Assembly (NCBI GenBank): GCA_963971225.1 | Contig: OZ020267.1 | Location: 124,177,568 to 124,241,567, forward strand | Origin: Melieria omissa | Lineage: Eukaryota > Arthropoda > Insecta > Diptera > Ulidiidae | Direction of reading: 5' to 3' | DNA: 64,000 nt | The notes under the pieces: model-generated | The model's database searches: none | Told to the model about the DNA's origin: nothing | The model's input: the letters and a program-made list of their open reading frames with translations, nothing else | Shown here: in pieces, positions 23,410 through 37,345 of the stretch | How the letters are laid out: every line of letters starts with the position of its first letter | Position numbering within the stretch: position 1 is the stretch's first letter | Made by a program: the position numbers and the translations under genes

Positions 23410-25065
23410 TTAAAGACCAAAACATGCAAAAAACACGAGATTTTCTGAAACGAAATTTTAACCAACAATCCTTCTACTTGTGATCCAACGCACTCACCAC
23501 TAAACCACCAACCGAAATGAATCTCAACTTGTTCGACAGTGCAGAATATATGTAACAACACTGTAGAAACCGTAGAATTTTATTGAACATATTAAATTTA
23601 TTGATTTTGTTCTTTCATCTTCATACATTTGGGAATTTCGCCATAAATCTTTCACTGTAAATCTATTACGCCAACGCCTTTCGAACACAATGAAATGCGG
23701 CAACACTTGTTTTGGCATTCAATCGCATTTCGATACATTTTCAAGTGCCAACATTGCTGACCCTCATTCAAGGTTCTGCAATCGTAAATGTCTGTAAAGT
23801 TTATTTGCAATGGTTTCATTGCTGATTTGTTGTCTTGATGTGAACAACTTGGTGGCAAATTGCGCTAACTTTTATACCAATGCGCCGAGAGAAATCGTCC
23901 AAAAACAAAACGCAACCAAATTTAATTAAGTTTTACACGTTCTAACCCTTTTCATTAAAACCCATTTTTAATTACAATCGAAAATTTATGCCAACACAAA
24001 GTGCCGCCGCTACTGCTGCCGGCTCACATTGACCTTTTGTCCTGGCAGCCGTTGCTGCAATTCGTGTCCTTTTGCACTCCATCGCAAACACGTAGAGTGG
24101 CGTTGATGGCAAGAAACCAGCAGCAAGAAATGCGAACAATGTAAACTGAAACGCAATGCTAAAAATATTTGCTCGCACAAAGGATGAGCGCAGCAACCAC
24201 AACACAAATGGCAGCGCGCTGTCATTCTACCGCGAAATGTTGCCGTGCCACGTTGCTTTTCATGTGCACATAAATTGAGTGCGGCATATGGTGTCGCGGT
24301 GCACGCGCCTGTCGCTTTCAATTTGCTGCATTCGCTCGGCCCTGCAACCAACCTGAGGTTCATGGTCAGCAGCGCCATGGCAAACTGAAAATTCCATTGC
24401 AAATCATTTTTTTTGCCCGGGCTGCTGCTTTTGCTTCGCTTGTGCTGCTCTTTGATGTGGCAGCTTTTTGCTTGCTACATTTTCCTATGAATTTCAAATG
24501 CATATTTAGGAAAATTTTTTGCTTTGCTTTCTGCTCCACTTAGCGACTGCATTTTAAATCGAATATAGCTGCTAGAAATTGCATACAAAAGCTGACAAAG
24601 ACGCCAAACAAAGCATACGTCGAACAGTGGAAAGTAGGTTTGAAGCTTTGAGCCTCAAGAAAATTTAATTTTTTATTTATACTTTAGTTTTTAACATTTC
24701 CTTGCATGGGCCTTAAGCGTTTGCTAAAGTTTGCCAACTGGTTTGGTTTTCTCAGGGATCATTGTTGCAACTCATAAATGGATCTCCATCTGGCATCACT
24801 AGAGACCCAATAAGGGTCTATATGAGGCCATTTGTGACCGACCAGTTATGACTACCTTTTAACATAACCCTGAACGCTTCTTCCGTTACTTCAACTTCTT
24901 TATTTGCTCCAAAAAGTGATTGTACGTTCAGATTTCCAAAATATATTTTATGATCGAAAAATTTCATTTCGAAGTACGAACTGGTGGCAAACCCCAGGTT
25001 GACGGTGCTCTACATTACCTTAGTCAACTGTTTCTAGAAAGTAACTGAGAGCCAGAACTGTTTAA

Positions 25066-25480
25066 CCCTTTCGCTATTTTGTTGACATGTGGCACATTGC
25101 TACTTTGTGGACGTCTTAACCCTCTATGGTTCCAGGAATACATTTTTCTTGCCACCATAGAGGATGCAGACGTCCACAAAGAAGCATGTGTCATATGGCA
25201 ACAAAATAGCGAAAGGGTTATAAAGAAATAGTATCTAAATTGAAAGAAAACGTCAAATTAAAAAGTTATCTAAAGTATTCTGCTTCTTCTTCCTTTACTA
25301 TGTCAAAAAAACGTGTATACTTCTCTTCTTTAAACTTAAATATTCAGTTTATTAATATCGTATTTTTAGTAAAACTTCAAACAATTCTAAGGACCAACAA
25401 AAAATGTATTCCTTGAACCACAGAGGGTTCAGTTGTCCACAAAGTAGCATGTGCCATATGGCAACAAAATAGCGAAAGGG
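25066..25480. mobile_element. piggyBac-type MITE, family 2 (copy B)
   Basis: Duplicate of 8883-9297 with the same TTAA flanks and internal hairpin. Confidence 0.85.
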
Positions 25481-26946
25481 TTAATGCAGTTAAGAAGTGA
25501 AATTCGAGCTTGTCAAATGTGTTCTTACTGAGATGTTCTGACCCAGTGGAGATGTTGATCTGCTTGTATATCAGTCTCGACACGATACCATAAAACATTT
25601 CATCACCAATAAGGTTTAGAAATTTAGCTCATCAACATTAAGCCACATTAAGCCTTATTAAGCTTCCTGATGAATCAAAAAACAAACCTTACGCAAAAAT
25701 CTACAAGCAGGAACTAATGATAAAACCGCTTCAACCGAACCTTGAAATGTTCTAAATGTGTTCTAAACTAATTTCATTTAGTCCAAACTAGAACCCTCTC
25801 CCACCTGATTTTTAGTTCAACGCATTAATCACCAAACTAAAACGGCCACCATATACTTTTATCAAACAACTAAATTTTGAGCCTCAAATCTTTTTGCTTC
25901 ACTTTCGTGCAATAAAACTTGACATTTGTATAGAATCGGGCCGCATGACAACACCCAGTCTTCCGGCCATTTTCCTCCCTCCCTCACAACACCGGCAACT
26001 AACGTCTGGTTTTGTTTTGTTTACGTTTGCAATCAGCCAACCCTACACAATGACTGCGATTCATGCGATATTTATGCAGCTCTTTCGTTTCATGCCCGAG
26101 GCGACAGCAGCGCCAACAACAAACATCAACAAAGTGAATATGTTACGACATTTCCATAAAAGTGCTGCTCGTTGCTTACTGGGGAACTGAGTGTTTTTGT
26201 TGTCATGGCCACTTGTTGTTTAGCGCAACGAAAGAAAAAACCCACTTCTCCAATTGTCAACAGCAAAAGTAACATTACAATGATTTCGCCTAATTCTGCT
26301 GTAAAAGCCAATTTGTTGGCAAAAAAATGTTGAAAGCGTCCCCGAACACAGCTTCGTCTAATATGGTCGAATTTGGTTTAAATGCGATTTGTACCTCACT
26401 TAAGATTCTCCACATTGGCGCCGTCGCTGTGTGCTTGTATGGGTTTGTGGGCCAAATGCGGACTAAAACAGCAACAACGGTTTGATATTGTCGAGTTCCT
26501 GGAATTTTCTATTTTTGTAAATTTCACTGAAGCGCCAAGTATGATTTTTATGAGATTAAGTCTAAAGCCAACTGCTGGGAATTCTGTGAAATTCACTTAT
26601 ACCTAAATTTAATTTATATCAACAGTTTTTGACATATTTAGAGTCGTGGAAAAGCCTACGAAAATTATTAAAAGGAAAGTTACGGCGAATATGAAAGCAC
26701 TTTAAGTGTAGGGAAATACAAATGAAAAGCAATGATATAGTATAAACAAATTAAAAACATAATGGCCGCCCTGGTTTTTTGCAATCAATTACCGAATCCA
26801 TGGGTTGCTCCTTGAAAACTTCTTTCATCGGTGCCACGGTTGTCCTTTTTTTCGTCTTAGACAGAATCGATTTTTACTTTTGAACAACATAGATCACAAA
26901 TTGTAGTCTTTTGCTTTAAAATCTCGTTCGTTGAGTTTCAGAATAA

Positions 26947-27154
26947 AGGTCGGTATGCAGCTCTCAAGAAAAGCGAAAACTTCATATAAAAAAGCTCAAG
27001 AAATGTTCAAGAAAATTTCCTTGAGTCATATTTTCTTGATAGTTTCTAATGAAATATTTAAAAAGTCAAATTTACTTGACTAATACTTTTTCACGCTCAA
27101 GAAATATATACTCGTTTTTTCTGGAGCGTTGTCTTGAGAGCTGCATACCGACCT
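26947..27154. mobile_element. PIF/Harbinger-type MITE (copy B)
   Basis: Duplicate of 10764-10971 with the same TAA flanks. Confidence 0.8.
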
Positions 27155-28110
27155 TAAAGTAAGGAACTAAGAAAATATAATTGTTTTGGTATCCAGATAT
27201 TTCGTTCGTTAATGGTTAATCGTTATTAATATTTAAAGAACACATGTTTTGCTACTGTTTTGGTGTAGTTAGATCTTGCTTTCCATGCCTGGGAACCCCG
27301 TCTTTTCTTGAACTGGGTGAGCTTCCTAAGTTGTATATCAAATCACTGCTCAAAGTCACTAAAAACATAAGCACCATAACGATTATTCCTTCAACAGCTT
27401 TTAACGCCAAGGAACTGCATCTGACACGGACCGAATAAGGTCTATGGGACCCAATTTGGCCAACCAGCTTAACCTTAAAAAATTTCAAGTACTTTCGGTG
27501 CCAGTTTTACCTGCAAAGTATTTTACTCCAATATTAATAACTCATGAAAAGTGTTGTTGTGAAAAGTGTTGTCTAGACACTTCATAATTTTCTTCTTCTT
27601 CTCTTCATTTCTAAACTTTCTTTCTTACTCCCTCAAAAAAAAAAAAATTATTAAATTAAAATTTTTATTATTTTATATTTCGTTCTACATTTAAAAGCCG
27701 TGAGATTCATTCAGCAAATTTATTACAAAATATTTTCAAGGGTTCAAATTTCTCGAAATTGTCTTGGAACTTAAGTCTGACTCATCTATTTCAAATTACT
27801 GCATTATTCCAAGGTCATTGTCAATTTTTGCCTTTACCAGTGTGAAGTTGGTGTCGTCAGTTGATGATCCTGGGCGTTCTTGACAAGAATCGTCCTCTAC
27901 AGAAGAGTGTCCAGTGTCAAAACGGATAAACCACTTGCAGCCAATTTTCAATGACGCAGTATTTACGTACAATTTCTGCTCCTAAATTATTTCAATTGTT
28001 CATAAAGTGTATCATGTCCCGAGTTCAGTGATCTTTTTTTATTTTTTTATTTATTATGTCCCGAGTTTAGGGATCATATTCGATTATATTTCCACGGTTC
28101 AATGTTATTA

Positions 28111-28878
28111 ACACTTCGTTCAATAATGTGTGTGACTAACTAATTAAAACACATTTTTTGCCAAAATTCGTTTTTATTCATCAACATAGTCCCCTTTTAG
28201 GGAGATACAGTCATTCGAACGCTTTTCCAATCTTTCGATACCGCCATTGTAGAACGATTTTTCTTTGCCTTCAAAATAGGCGTTAGTTTCGGCGATTACT
28301 TCATCATTTGAGCCAAATCTCTTACCACGGAGCATCTTTTTGAGGTCTGCGAAGAGCCAGTAGTCGCTGGGGGCCAGATCTGGAGAATACGGGGGATGAG
28401 GAAGCAATTCGAAGCCCAATTCATGCATTTTGCCATCGTTTTCATCGACTTGTGACACGGTGCATTGTCTTGGTGAAACAACACTTTTTTCTTCTTCATA
28501 TGGGGCCGCTTAATTGCGATTTCTTCTTTCAAACGTTCCAACAACGCTATATAATAGTCGCTATTGATTGTTTTCCCTTTCTCAAGATAGTCGATGAATA
28601 TTATTCCGTGCACATCCCAAAATACTGACGCCATAACCTTGCCAGCCGATGTTTGTGCCTTTGGACACTTTGGGCGGCTTTCACCGGTTGCATGCCACTC
28701 AGCAGACTGCCGATTTGACTCTGGAGTGAAATGGTGGATCCATGTTTCATCCATCGGTCGGATTGACATATAATTTTGACAGTAAGCCTAAAAAGGTTCA
28801 CAATTTCGAAAAAAAATATTGATTTAGTATTAGTGCCGCCATCTATGTGTCAGTCACACACATTATTGAACGAAGTGT
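28111..28878 (-). mobile_element. Deleted mariner element with both ends (copy B)
   Basis: Duplicate of 11928-12695, including TA flanks and the same frameshift. Confidence 0.93.
28174..28769 (-). pseudogene. Mariner transposase, deleted and frameshifted (copy B)
   Basis: Same two frames and same frameshift as 11991-12586, carried by the large duplication and not an independent insertion. Confidence 0.9.
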
Positions 28879-31197
28879 TACACGGTTGTTACTACAAAAA
28901 TGCGTTCTATTCCGTCTGCAGGTGTAACTTTCTTTCAATAAAATTATGCAACTTTCTGTCTTCAGAAATGTTATTAGTTTAAATTTGTAATTAAACCCAT
29001 TTTGGAAACCCCTAAACACTGTGCATCATAAAATGAGAGCAGCATTATGTCATGTAAAATTCGATATTTACTCTTTCTCACCAACTTTCCTCATTCCTTT
29101 TGCACGACTTGGATGGAAAAAGTTATGGTGTGCTTCTGTTTTACCACTTTTATTTCCCACTTATCTGCACAAACTGCACCCAAGTCTGCTGCCATAGAAA
29201 TTCTTCAAACATTTCCATTGACTCGGCTTTGTCTGGTTTTGCTATTGAAAAATATTTATTCGCATATTTTCATTATCTGTGCAGCCCGTTTAAGTTATTC
29301 ATGAGAAATTCAACCAAGTATAGCCGCCATTTTTCCACCGCAATCACTCATTTTGCAAATGGCTGACAACGTTGAAGCGTTTCCCGGGCCGCGCCACCAT
29401 CAAACTCGCAATTGTTGGCGCGCACGTTTTGCCAAGCCCCCCTCCCCCCCCGACGAACCGGCGCCCCGCCGGCCGGCCGCCATGGGCGCTCAATTTGCGC
29501 ATGTTACCAGCCATGTTTACCTTGTTACAACAAAACAAAAGTGGCAAAGCAACAGCCACAGCCACACCGCACCGATGAGGAGGCAATTGCATCGATGAGG
29601 AGACACTTGCTTGCACATGGCCCATGGTAACTGGCCAGCTGTAGTCAACAGCAGCAGCAACAGCAGCAGAGCCGAGCACAGCACAAGTTGGCGGCGGCGG
29701 CCATTGTCATCGACAGCGCGTGTATGTTCGTGTTTGTACAACGGTCGGGCAGGTGTGTGTGTGTGTGCTGGTACAATGAAACAATTGCCATTAAACCGGA
29801 AGCACTCTCACGAACGTCCAAAACGAACATGACAAACTTGCTGGCAGTCAGAGTACGCCACACCGACCGACAGCCAGTCTGGAGCGCTCAATTGACAGAT
29901 AGACAGATAGACAAACGCCCAAGCAGCAACACCAGCAGACATATTGGATAACAGTCAGACTGGCGGTTATGCTCGTCCGATATGAAGACAGCCGCCCTTA
30001 TCGACTTTTATGCGCCCCCAGCTCTCTTGTCGGTCACAAGTTCCCGTCGTTGTTGTTTACTTTTGTATAAAAATGATTGATTTAACTTTGCTGTTGCCGT
30101 GCTGCGAACAACGAAACTGCTGTGGCGCAAAGTGTTATTACCTGGCGTGACCAGGGCGGGGGGCGCTGCTTAGTTAGCAATCAAAAATATATTAGGCAAG
30201 TAGTTGGCTGAGCGCCGATCCGATTTCGTTGTGCCTCCATTGCATTTTTTGAACTATGATGCTACTTGGAAAAAGGTGGTTTTCCGCGATGTCTTTCGCT
30301 GCAGACATATTGAGCGCATTTGTCAATTCGCTGCAAAGTTTGTGACGCTCTCACCTTTTTAGTTATTCTTTTTCTGCGCGCTTGAAACGAGGTTTTGGCT
30401 GATTTTATTGTGAAAATTTGTTGCTCGTTCGCTGCTTGTGAGCATTTATGGTTCAACGAACTTCAACGTTACAGTGTGACCTACTTTTATTGGGTCGTCT
30501 CAGAAGTAATGCAGCCTTTTCCGCTGTCAGCAATCAATCTGTTATCAGGTGAAATTATACATCAATGAAAGAGCTCCAATGCGAATTGGTAGTCCTGTTA
30601 CTAAGTGGAAGAAATCTGTTTCCCACCTAAAACGTTTACCTTAACATAGAAATTTGTCATGAGCAAAAATTCTCAAATGAGACTGAGATAGTAAAAATTT
30701 CATTTGGAATCAATGTAAACTTAATTGATTGTGACATATGACCCTAAAGTTTGGTTTTGTTTCAAACTACTCATATTTTTTCGTTTGGTTTTCCTCCTGA
30801 GAACTTCAATCTTCAGAATTAAACAATTCTAGAAATTGTAGCAAGTTTGGTAAACACTGTAATGGAAAATTATGTTTATGGAATAAACGGAATCATATTT
30901 TTCTCGGAATACATCGAGGCTGAGTAGAGAAAACGACAACACGGTGGAAGTTTTGGGCTTTGTGGAGTCAATATTTCAATATATATTCAATATATCAATA
31001 TCGAATATAGACTAGCAGATTTCAAAAGATACAAAAGTCAAAAAGAACACAAACAGCCAAAACTGGGGAGCAGAAATAGGGAACATAAGTAGAGGCACAT
31101 ATGTAGAGAAGAATTGGGATAGGAACCAATGAGAGGTGAGATGGACAGGTCACTAAGCACAGCACTCATTGAGCTAATCTCTGTATTTTTTACTTAA

Positions 31198-31558
31198 CCC
31201 TTTCGCCACAGGGTCTACCACAGCCAGCTTACCTAACCTAACTCAACCTTCGCTACAAGTTTTTACTGGAGAAAGTTAAAATTTTAAATAAATTTATTTA
31301 GTCTTTTTAAGGTTATTCAGCAACATACCACACTAATTTTTTAAATTTTTGTTACCGATATGTAAAGATTTAGCATTTAAAAACGTACATACTTCTCTTC
31401 TTTGAACTTAAATATTCAATTTATTAATTTTCTATTATTCCTAAAACTTTAAACTATTCTCAGAACCAACAAAACTGTCTATTCTTGAAATCATACAGCA
31501 TTCAGACGTCCACACAGTAGCATGTTGCCATATATTTAGCTACAAAACAGCGAAAGGG
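31198..31558. mobile_element. piggyBac-type MITE, family 2, diverged member (copy B)
   Basis: Duplicate of 15015-15375. Confidence 0.78.
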
Positions 31559-31608
31559 TTAAGTCAAAAGCCAACTACAACTTTTGATAGAAGTAAAAAT
31601 TCTTTTAA

Positions 31609-31820
31609 CCCATTCGAGACGACGATTTTTTTCGAACACGGTCCCCAGGAGCGAATTTTTATTTATCTTTATATTCTACACATTAAAACCAATGCCAATT
31701 TTTTTTCCTGTACTTAACAGATTTCATTAGTTCCAGAAAAATTTTATTTCGACAACTAGTTTACTCAGAATAACTGATAATTGCGCATTACTGTCTTATA
31801 GTCTCTCGGTCTCAAATGTG
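31609..31820. mobile_element. piggyBac-type MITE, family 1, diverged member (copy B)
   Basis: Duplicate of 15426-15637. Confidence 0.8.
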
Positions 31821-33999
31821 TTAAACAGATGCGAAATCTTGTTTGATCAATGTTTGAGTCATTCAATTGAATATTGAAATATGTATAACTTAATTGAAAT
31901 GACTTCTACTGCTTTGAAATTGCTGCTTTCAACCTTACTTTTCAAACCATACTGCTTTTGGAATGACTCAATATATTTTGGTGTATATATATATACACAT
32001 ATACAGGTGCACACATGTGTATAATAAATGCCATCAGATTCACTTGTTTTTCAATTTAGTAAATTAGCTTGAAAATCAACATGTGTGGGAGACGTCTGCA
32101 TTTCGATAAACGTTCACATTTCTCTGTTGGAAAAAAAACAATGACATCTGACAATGTCCAAGCTGTGCTGCCAGACACAAAACAACATTGCAACACTGGT
32201 AAAATTACCAGTAATGATGTTGATTTTAAATCAAGTAGAAATATTGATTCAGTCGTAAAGCGTTAATTTTATAAATTGCTGCTAAAGTCTGCAAAAAAAC
32301 ACAACATTCCTAAAGAAAAGTAATGATTTTTTAACTTGGAACGCCGACGGTGGTAATATGGATCTGGAATCTATGACCTAGAGAGGGAGTGGCTATTCCA
32401 AAGTAGAGCTCACTTAGTAATGCCACAAAAGTTTAGCTTTAGATCGTTCGCTTACTGAACTGGCTTGAGGTGCTCACAAAGCCTAGTAGACTGAATATTT
32501 CCAACCCCTTAATTCTCATAGAAAAAGTTGCTCAGATGATTCTTACTTTTTCTGGATAATGCTACGATAGAAGTCATTTGAAAGGAACCTTCTTGCGTTG
32601 GTACCAACTGCCCGTCAGAACATCAATCATGATTCTAATCTGGTCCTTTTTAGTAAGAAAAACTATCTAGAACGACGCAAGTTTAAGGTTTGACAAATTT
32701 GGCGCGCACTAAATTCTGTGTTGTTTTCTTGTTTTAGTTCATTGGTCTAAGAGGACTAAATAGTCGGTTGCCTCGACTAATGTCAATGTTGTTGTTCAAA
32801 TGAATTTTGTCTATACTTTTTAAATAGATTTTGTTAGAAAAATTTCTTTTTTTCGTTATGTTCAATTCGGCAAACAAATCACATTTCTAGATTTTATTCT
32901 TGTTGAAGTTTCAATGAACTACGCTCCATTTATTGTGTGAATTAGCTGTTATCTCGAGTCCGCTTTAAGCTACTGTTTTGACGTTTCTTTGATCTCAAGG
33001 GTTTAGATGTGTATTCAAGTTTCAGGGACTTATTTAATACCAAATTAAGTACTGTACTGCTTCCAAGTGTTAATTTCTTAGTGATTATGATTCATTTTCG
33101 TAGCTCCTTCATACAAATTTTTAGTGCTCACATTCTGTTGATATGTTTACCATGTCATGGTTATCTCACGAACTTTCTTTCAAAATGATATCGTGAATTT
33201 TTTCAATCGTTTCTTCAGTACAATAGTTAAGATGAACTGAGTGCCATGGTGGGCTTGTAGCCTTCCTGCCTCTCTTGTGCATCTATTCTGTTCCTCATAA
33301 ATTCAGCTGTCCATCACTTCACTGTTGCTACTTAAGGTTATTGGTTTTAATCGTTTGATTTAATCGTTTATTTTGTGTTTAATATTTAGGAAATTTGATG
33401 TTTAAAGATCAGGGCCTATTAACCCTTGTGCTACTAGGAAATATCGCCAGATTCATTCAAATTTCATATTCGTTTTAACCATTACTGAACACAGAATGAG
33501 GGTAGCTCTGCCACAGTCTCTATCGGGTACCACAATGGGTCATTGAGGCCTCGGAGTGTACTAGTACTATCGGCAAGCTGCCTGTCTTAAATTATCTTAC
33601 TTAATCTTAGTTTTAATATGCGAAAACTTAATCATTGATTGAGCACGATTTTTCAATTTTTTTTTAACGAAAGTTAATTTCTTTGGCTCCAGAAGTGCAA
33701 TTGGTTCTTGAAATGTACCGAGACTTTGACAACAGAGAGACTTGTCAACCAACATATTGATTAGTTATTAGTGTTGTAATTTTTTATACAATTACTTTTA
33801 AACTTTTTACTTCATTTTTGTTATACATTCTTTTTGTTCAGAGCCCAATCAGTTTTAGAAAAACGAATGCCAGATTTCATAGTCTCTGGTTAACTATTAA
33901 CCGATTTCACAGTCTCTGTTTAACCAATTGTTAACTGCCAACGTTTAAAATTGAATTATTTTAAATTTTAAAATTATTGTCTTTTCTTTTTCCAGTTAA

Positions 34000-34082
34000 C
34001 CCTTTCAGTCACAATGCCCAATATATTGGACTACAGCCCATACAATTCATACAGAATGGGTTTATTTTCATGTCGGAAAGGG
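34000..34082. mobile_element. 83-bp TTAA-flanked mini-MITE (copy B)
   Basis: Duplicate of 17817-17899. Confidence 0.6.
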
Positions 34083-34612
34083 TTAAAGAAGTTTGGCAGG
34101 TTAAAAAATTCGGGGCTCTTTTAGGTTTCTCAAAAATTTCAACGAAAAATGTTTTTTTAATTTTTTTTTTTAATTTTTTTTTATTTCAATAGAGTCAAAA
34201 GCATGCTGCCAATAATATACAAGCAGTGCTACCATTTCAAACAGTGCTGCCATACAACTTTTATAAATCAACTGTTCAGATAACCAGCCACTGTAAAAGC
34301 AAAAACTATTTAATCAATGGTTAACCATCGGTTCTTGATTAATCAACCACTTTGAAATCGGGCCTAAAACTATTGGCAATATCTTACTTCTAAGATATTC
34401 CGAGGCACCTTTGTTTTGACATTCAATTGGTGTTTTCGAAAATGTGTTTGACTATTATGAAACGCTTTCTGAAGTATTTAGATTAGACAAAATTGCAAAT
34501 CATTTCAGGGCTTTTGAAGTTTCGCTTAGTTGGTTCCAGACTATGAGTTCCGAAAATGGTTCCAAGAGATTGTCAAATAAATCTTTTACCATTATGAAAT
34601 ACAGTAAAATTT

Positions 34613-36199
34613 GGCAGTTAATGACAACTTCAATGACACTACCGACCACATTGTCATTTTGGCATTCAAATTCGTTTTTATTACATTTTAACACTAACAA
34701 AACAGTGCAATAAACGACTGACATTAGAATTTTTTGTCAGTGTACTTATTGCAGTATAGAACACATTGTCACCAAACTGACTACATTTGCCACTAAAAGT
34801 GGCTTAGTGAAAACATGGCATTAAGGAGATAAGCTACAATTTTACAAATTCCACTGCGCAAGTGGCAATTTTTATCGCTAGCTTTTTACACATAAAAAAA
34901 TACGCAAAACCATTTGTGGTTGCTCGTAGTTAGCACTAGCAACAACAATGTTGAATGTTTGATCATCAAAAAAAATATTAAACGAAAAATGTTGATGTTA
35001 AACCAATGTTTAATTTTAAAAATAAATGAAACAAAACAAATTTAACAAGAAAACAGAAAACAAATCCAAATGAAAATGAAGCAAAAACTTGCTTGAAATG
35101 CATTATTAATGAAAAAAAAACCGAATACATGAAAAACTAACAAAAATCTAATGAAAGTAAATCCGCATTGGGCAAAACGATTACTGTTATTTTAGTATAT
35201 AATCATAAAGTCTATTTGAAGCATTACTTGTGTACGTTATTTTTAACAATTTTTTACAGCATAGGCAACTAATCTAATAGGCATTTGTAATGTGTATAAA
35301 AGATAATTATTTTTTAATACATAAATATGCATGTGTGTGTGTACGCGTACATGAATAGACTATACGAAGAATACAACCAAATTCAATATATACATTAAAT
35401 AAATAAATAAATAGCCAAAAATAAAGCGAACATTTATTTTAAAGCACCAAAGTGTAGTTTTAATTTGCAACCACAACAACAACAACAAAAACAAAAAGGA
35501 CATGAACAACGTTATCGAGAACGTTTTCACTTTTGCGTTCGAATCGAAATCTGACCTGCTTTCTTCGGCTACCCCGCAATTACCTTCTCGCTGCGCAAAC
35601 AACAACACATTTTAAACATTTACACAACGAATCAATAAGCGGCGAGTGCCGACTCTCGAACGACACAAATTGTGGCGACCAAATCGACAGCCAGTGGTCG
35701 CAGCGGCATTTCGGCTGGCCGCCTTAATATCGGCTGCTATGACGCCGCCGGCCGTCTAACAATCAAGCAATTTAGTTTCAAAGTTCAAAAGTCAATTAGG
35801 GTAGACTTGAGTCCTTTTTCTTTGTATGTATGTGAGTGCGTACGCACCGACACACACACACACACACACGCCCACAGTCGCGACTTTCACACGCAAACCG
35901 CATATAATGGAATCGATGATACAGCAATTGTATCGTACATGTGCCTGGCCTTTTACTCAGCATGGACTGGGGACATGCTTACGTCAGCAGACAGTCAGTT
36001 GATACCACAAGGCGGCCAAAGCTGTTTCGGTTGTCTGGTTTGACGAAACTACAAATTGTTCAATCTTTCTGAGATGATGGGCAGAAAAAGAGAAGTAACT
36101 TTGAAAAATCATACTTGACAGTTTTGGTAGCAAATTGAAAACTAAAACATGTACTTAGGTGTGATCCCAACAGATAGAGGAAGGCACCGGTTTCTCCGA
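34613..36199. other. Unique non-coding stretch right of the duplication
   Basis: A-rich to 35500 with AAACAAAAC-like words, then mixed sequence with a CA run at 35851-35868. No supported gene. Frames at 35533-35727 and 35672-36043 compete with each other and carry no domain. Confidence 0.5.
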
Positions 36200-36288
36200 A
36201 AATGAAGGGATTCACAATGGACCGAACAGGGTCTCCGAGTGGAAGTGCTTGCCGCACACACCCCTTCCGTAACCTAACCTAACCTCGG
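36200..36288 (+). mobile_element. LINE 3'-end fragment (I/R1-like)
   Basis: GGGATTCACAATGG, CTCCGAGTGGAAGTGC and GCACACACCCC are followed by a TAACCTAACCTAACC tail. The same order of words closes the better preserved LINE at 61554-61635, so this is a heavily 5'-truncated copy of a related element. Confidence 0.6.
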
Positions 36289-36944
36289 TGTGATCTCAAA
36301 ACTTCTAAAACTCGTACTTCTGAAACGGTGGGTAGAAAATCTGGGCCAGAGAAACTCCCTCCAAATTTCCTTCTATAAAGTATTAAAATATTAACTAGAG
36401 CGATCAAATTTGACCTCCGGATGAGAATCTAGTCAACCTTTCCTTTCAGGTTGGAGCTGAAACTTATTGGTGAATTATCAAAAGTAGAAGTCCAAGATCA
36501 AATAATCCAAGTCTAAAGAAAGTATTCGGCCCCAATTCAGTCTAAGACTTATTTAGCAGAATAACCATAACAGAGGTTCAATACTAGATCACATTGTAAA
36601 CTAACCTCAAATTCTATGATACATCATTGGCTCATGCATGTTAGGGAGATAGAATGGAACTTCAAACACCCCTTCAAATATATATTTCGATTTAAAATGG
36701 TATTGCGCTCAAAAATTGTGCACAGAACACACCAAAAATAAAATCTTTTGTATGTCACTGTTGTACAAAACTGACGCGTCAGCTTGTTTTCGAAACTAAA
36801 TCCTAGATTTCGCATTCGTCGTGGTTGTGTCGAACAACAACTCCGCACTTTTTTTCAGAAAATTATTTGATTTTCAAAGATTTATCATTCCTAAGACAGC
36901 CACGAAAAGAAAAGAAAGTACTGACTTTATTTGGTTCTTCTGGG
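36289..36944. other. Non-coding stretch
   Basis: Nothing recognised. The frame at 36624-36848 (- strand) has no domain. Confidence 0.4.
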
Positions 36945-37016
36945 TGAGTTGGAATTCAAACCCATGATCCACCGACTTGTGGTTCAACGCACTAATCACT
37001 GAGCCACTGTAGCCAC
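36945..37016 (-). repeat. tRNA-derived SINE head
   Basis: On the - strand, GGTGGCTACAGTGGCTCAG carries an A box (TGGCTCAGTGATTAG, about 36992-37006). It is followed 25-30 bases on by a B box GGGTTTGAATTCC (36951-36963). Box order and spacing fit a tRNA-like pol III promoter. The acceptor ends do not pair, so it is a SINE and not a tRNA gene. Confidence 0.65.
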
Positions 37017-37039
37017 CGAAAAAACAGTCATAGTTATAC

Positions 37040-37345
37040 TAGGATGGGGCTGTTTTCGAACGACTTCTGTCGCAGCTGTTTGGACGAGGAGGAGGTAGAA
37101 AATACTCCTCACTTCCTATGTTACTGTCCTGCTGTATCCAGAAGAAGGCTGACCTAATTAGGCAACTTTTTCTTCGGAAGTCTAGAAGATCTAGCTGTTA
37201 AGACCATACGCCGTCTACTAAGCTTCGTTAATAGCTCCAACTGGTTTAGCGAGTGAGGAAATGATGCTCGATCTCATGTGGTATCACAATGGGCCGCCTG
37301 GCCTAAGTGTGCTCCTCCTGGAGCAACCACACCTACCTACCTACC
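37040..37345 (+). mobile_element. LINE ORF2 C-terminus and 3' tail fragment
   Basis: In-frame + strand sequence encodes a Cys-x2-Cys...His-x4-Cys knuckle (CRSC...EEEVENTPHFLCYCPA), the motif found after RNase H in I- and R1-related LINEs. Stops interrupt the following region. The fragment closes with the CACAATGGGCCGCCTGG region and a CCTACCTACCTACC tail. It belongs to a family related to, but distinct from, the LINE at 60.5 kb. Confidence 0.7.

Larger units (their letters stand above)
18430..34612. repeat. 16,183-bp tandem duplication, copy B
   Basis: Head-to-tail repeat of 2247-18429. It ends at GTAAAATTT (34604-34612), after which unique sequence GGCAGTTAATG begins. Everything annotated in copy A recurs here at +16,183. 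Confidence 0.95.

Noticed and set aside
36945..37016. Functional tRNA gene
   Set aside because: A and B boxes are present but the acceptor arms do not pair and no anticodon loop fits, so it is a SINE head.
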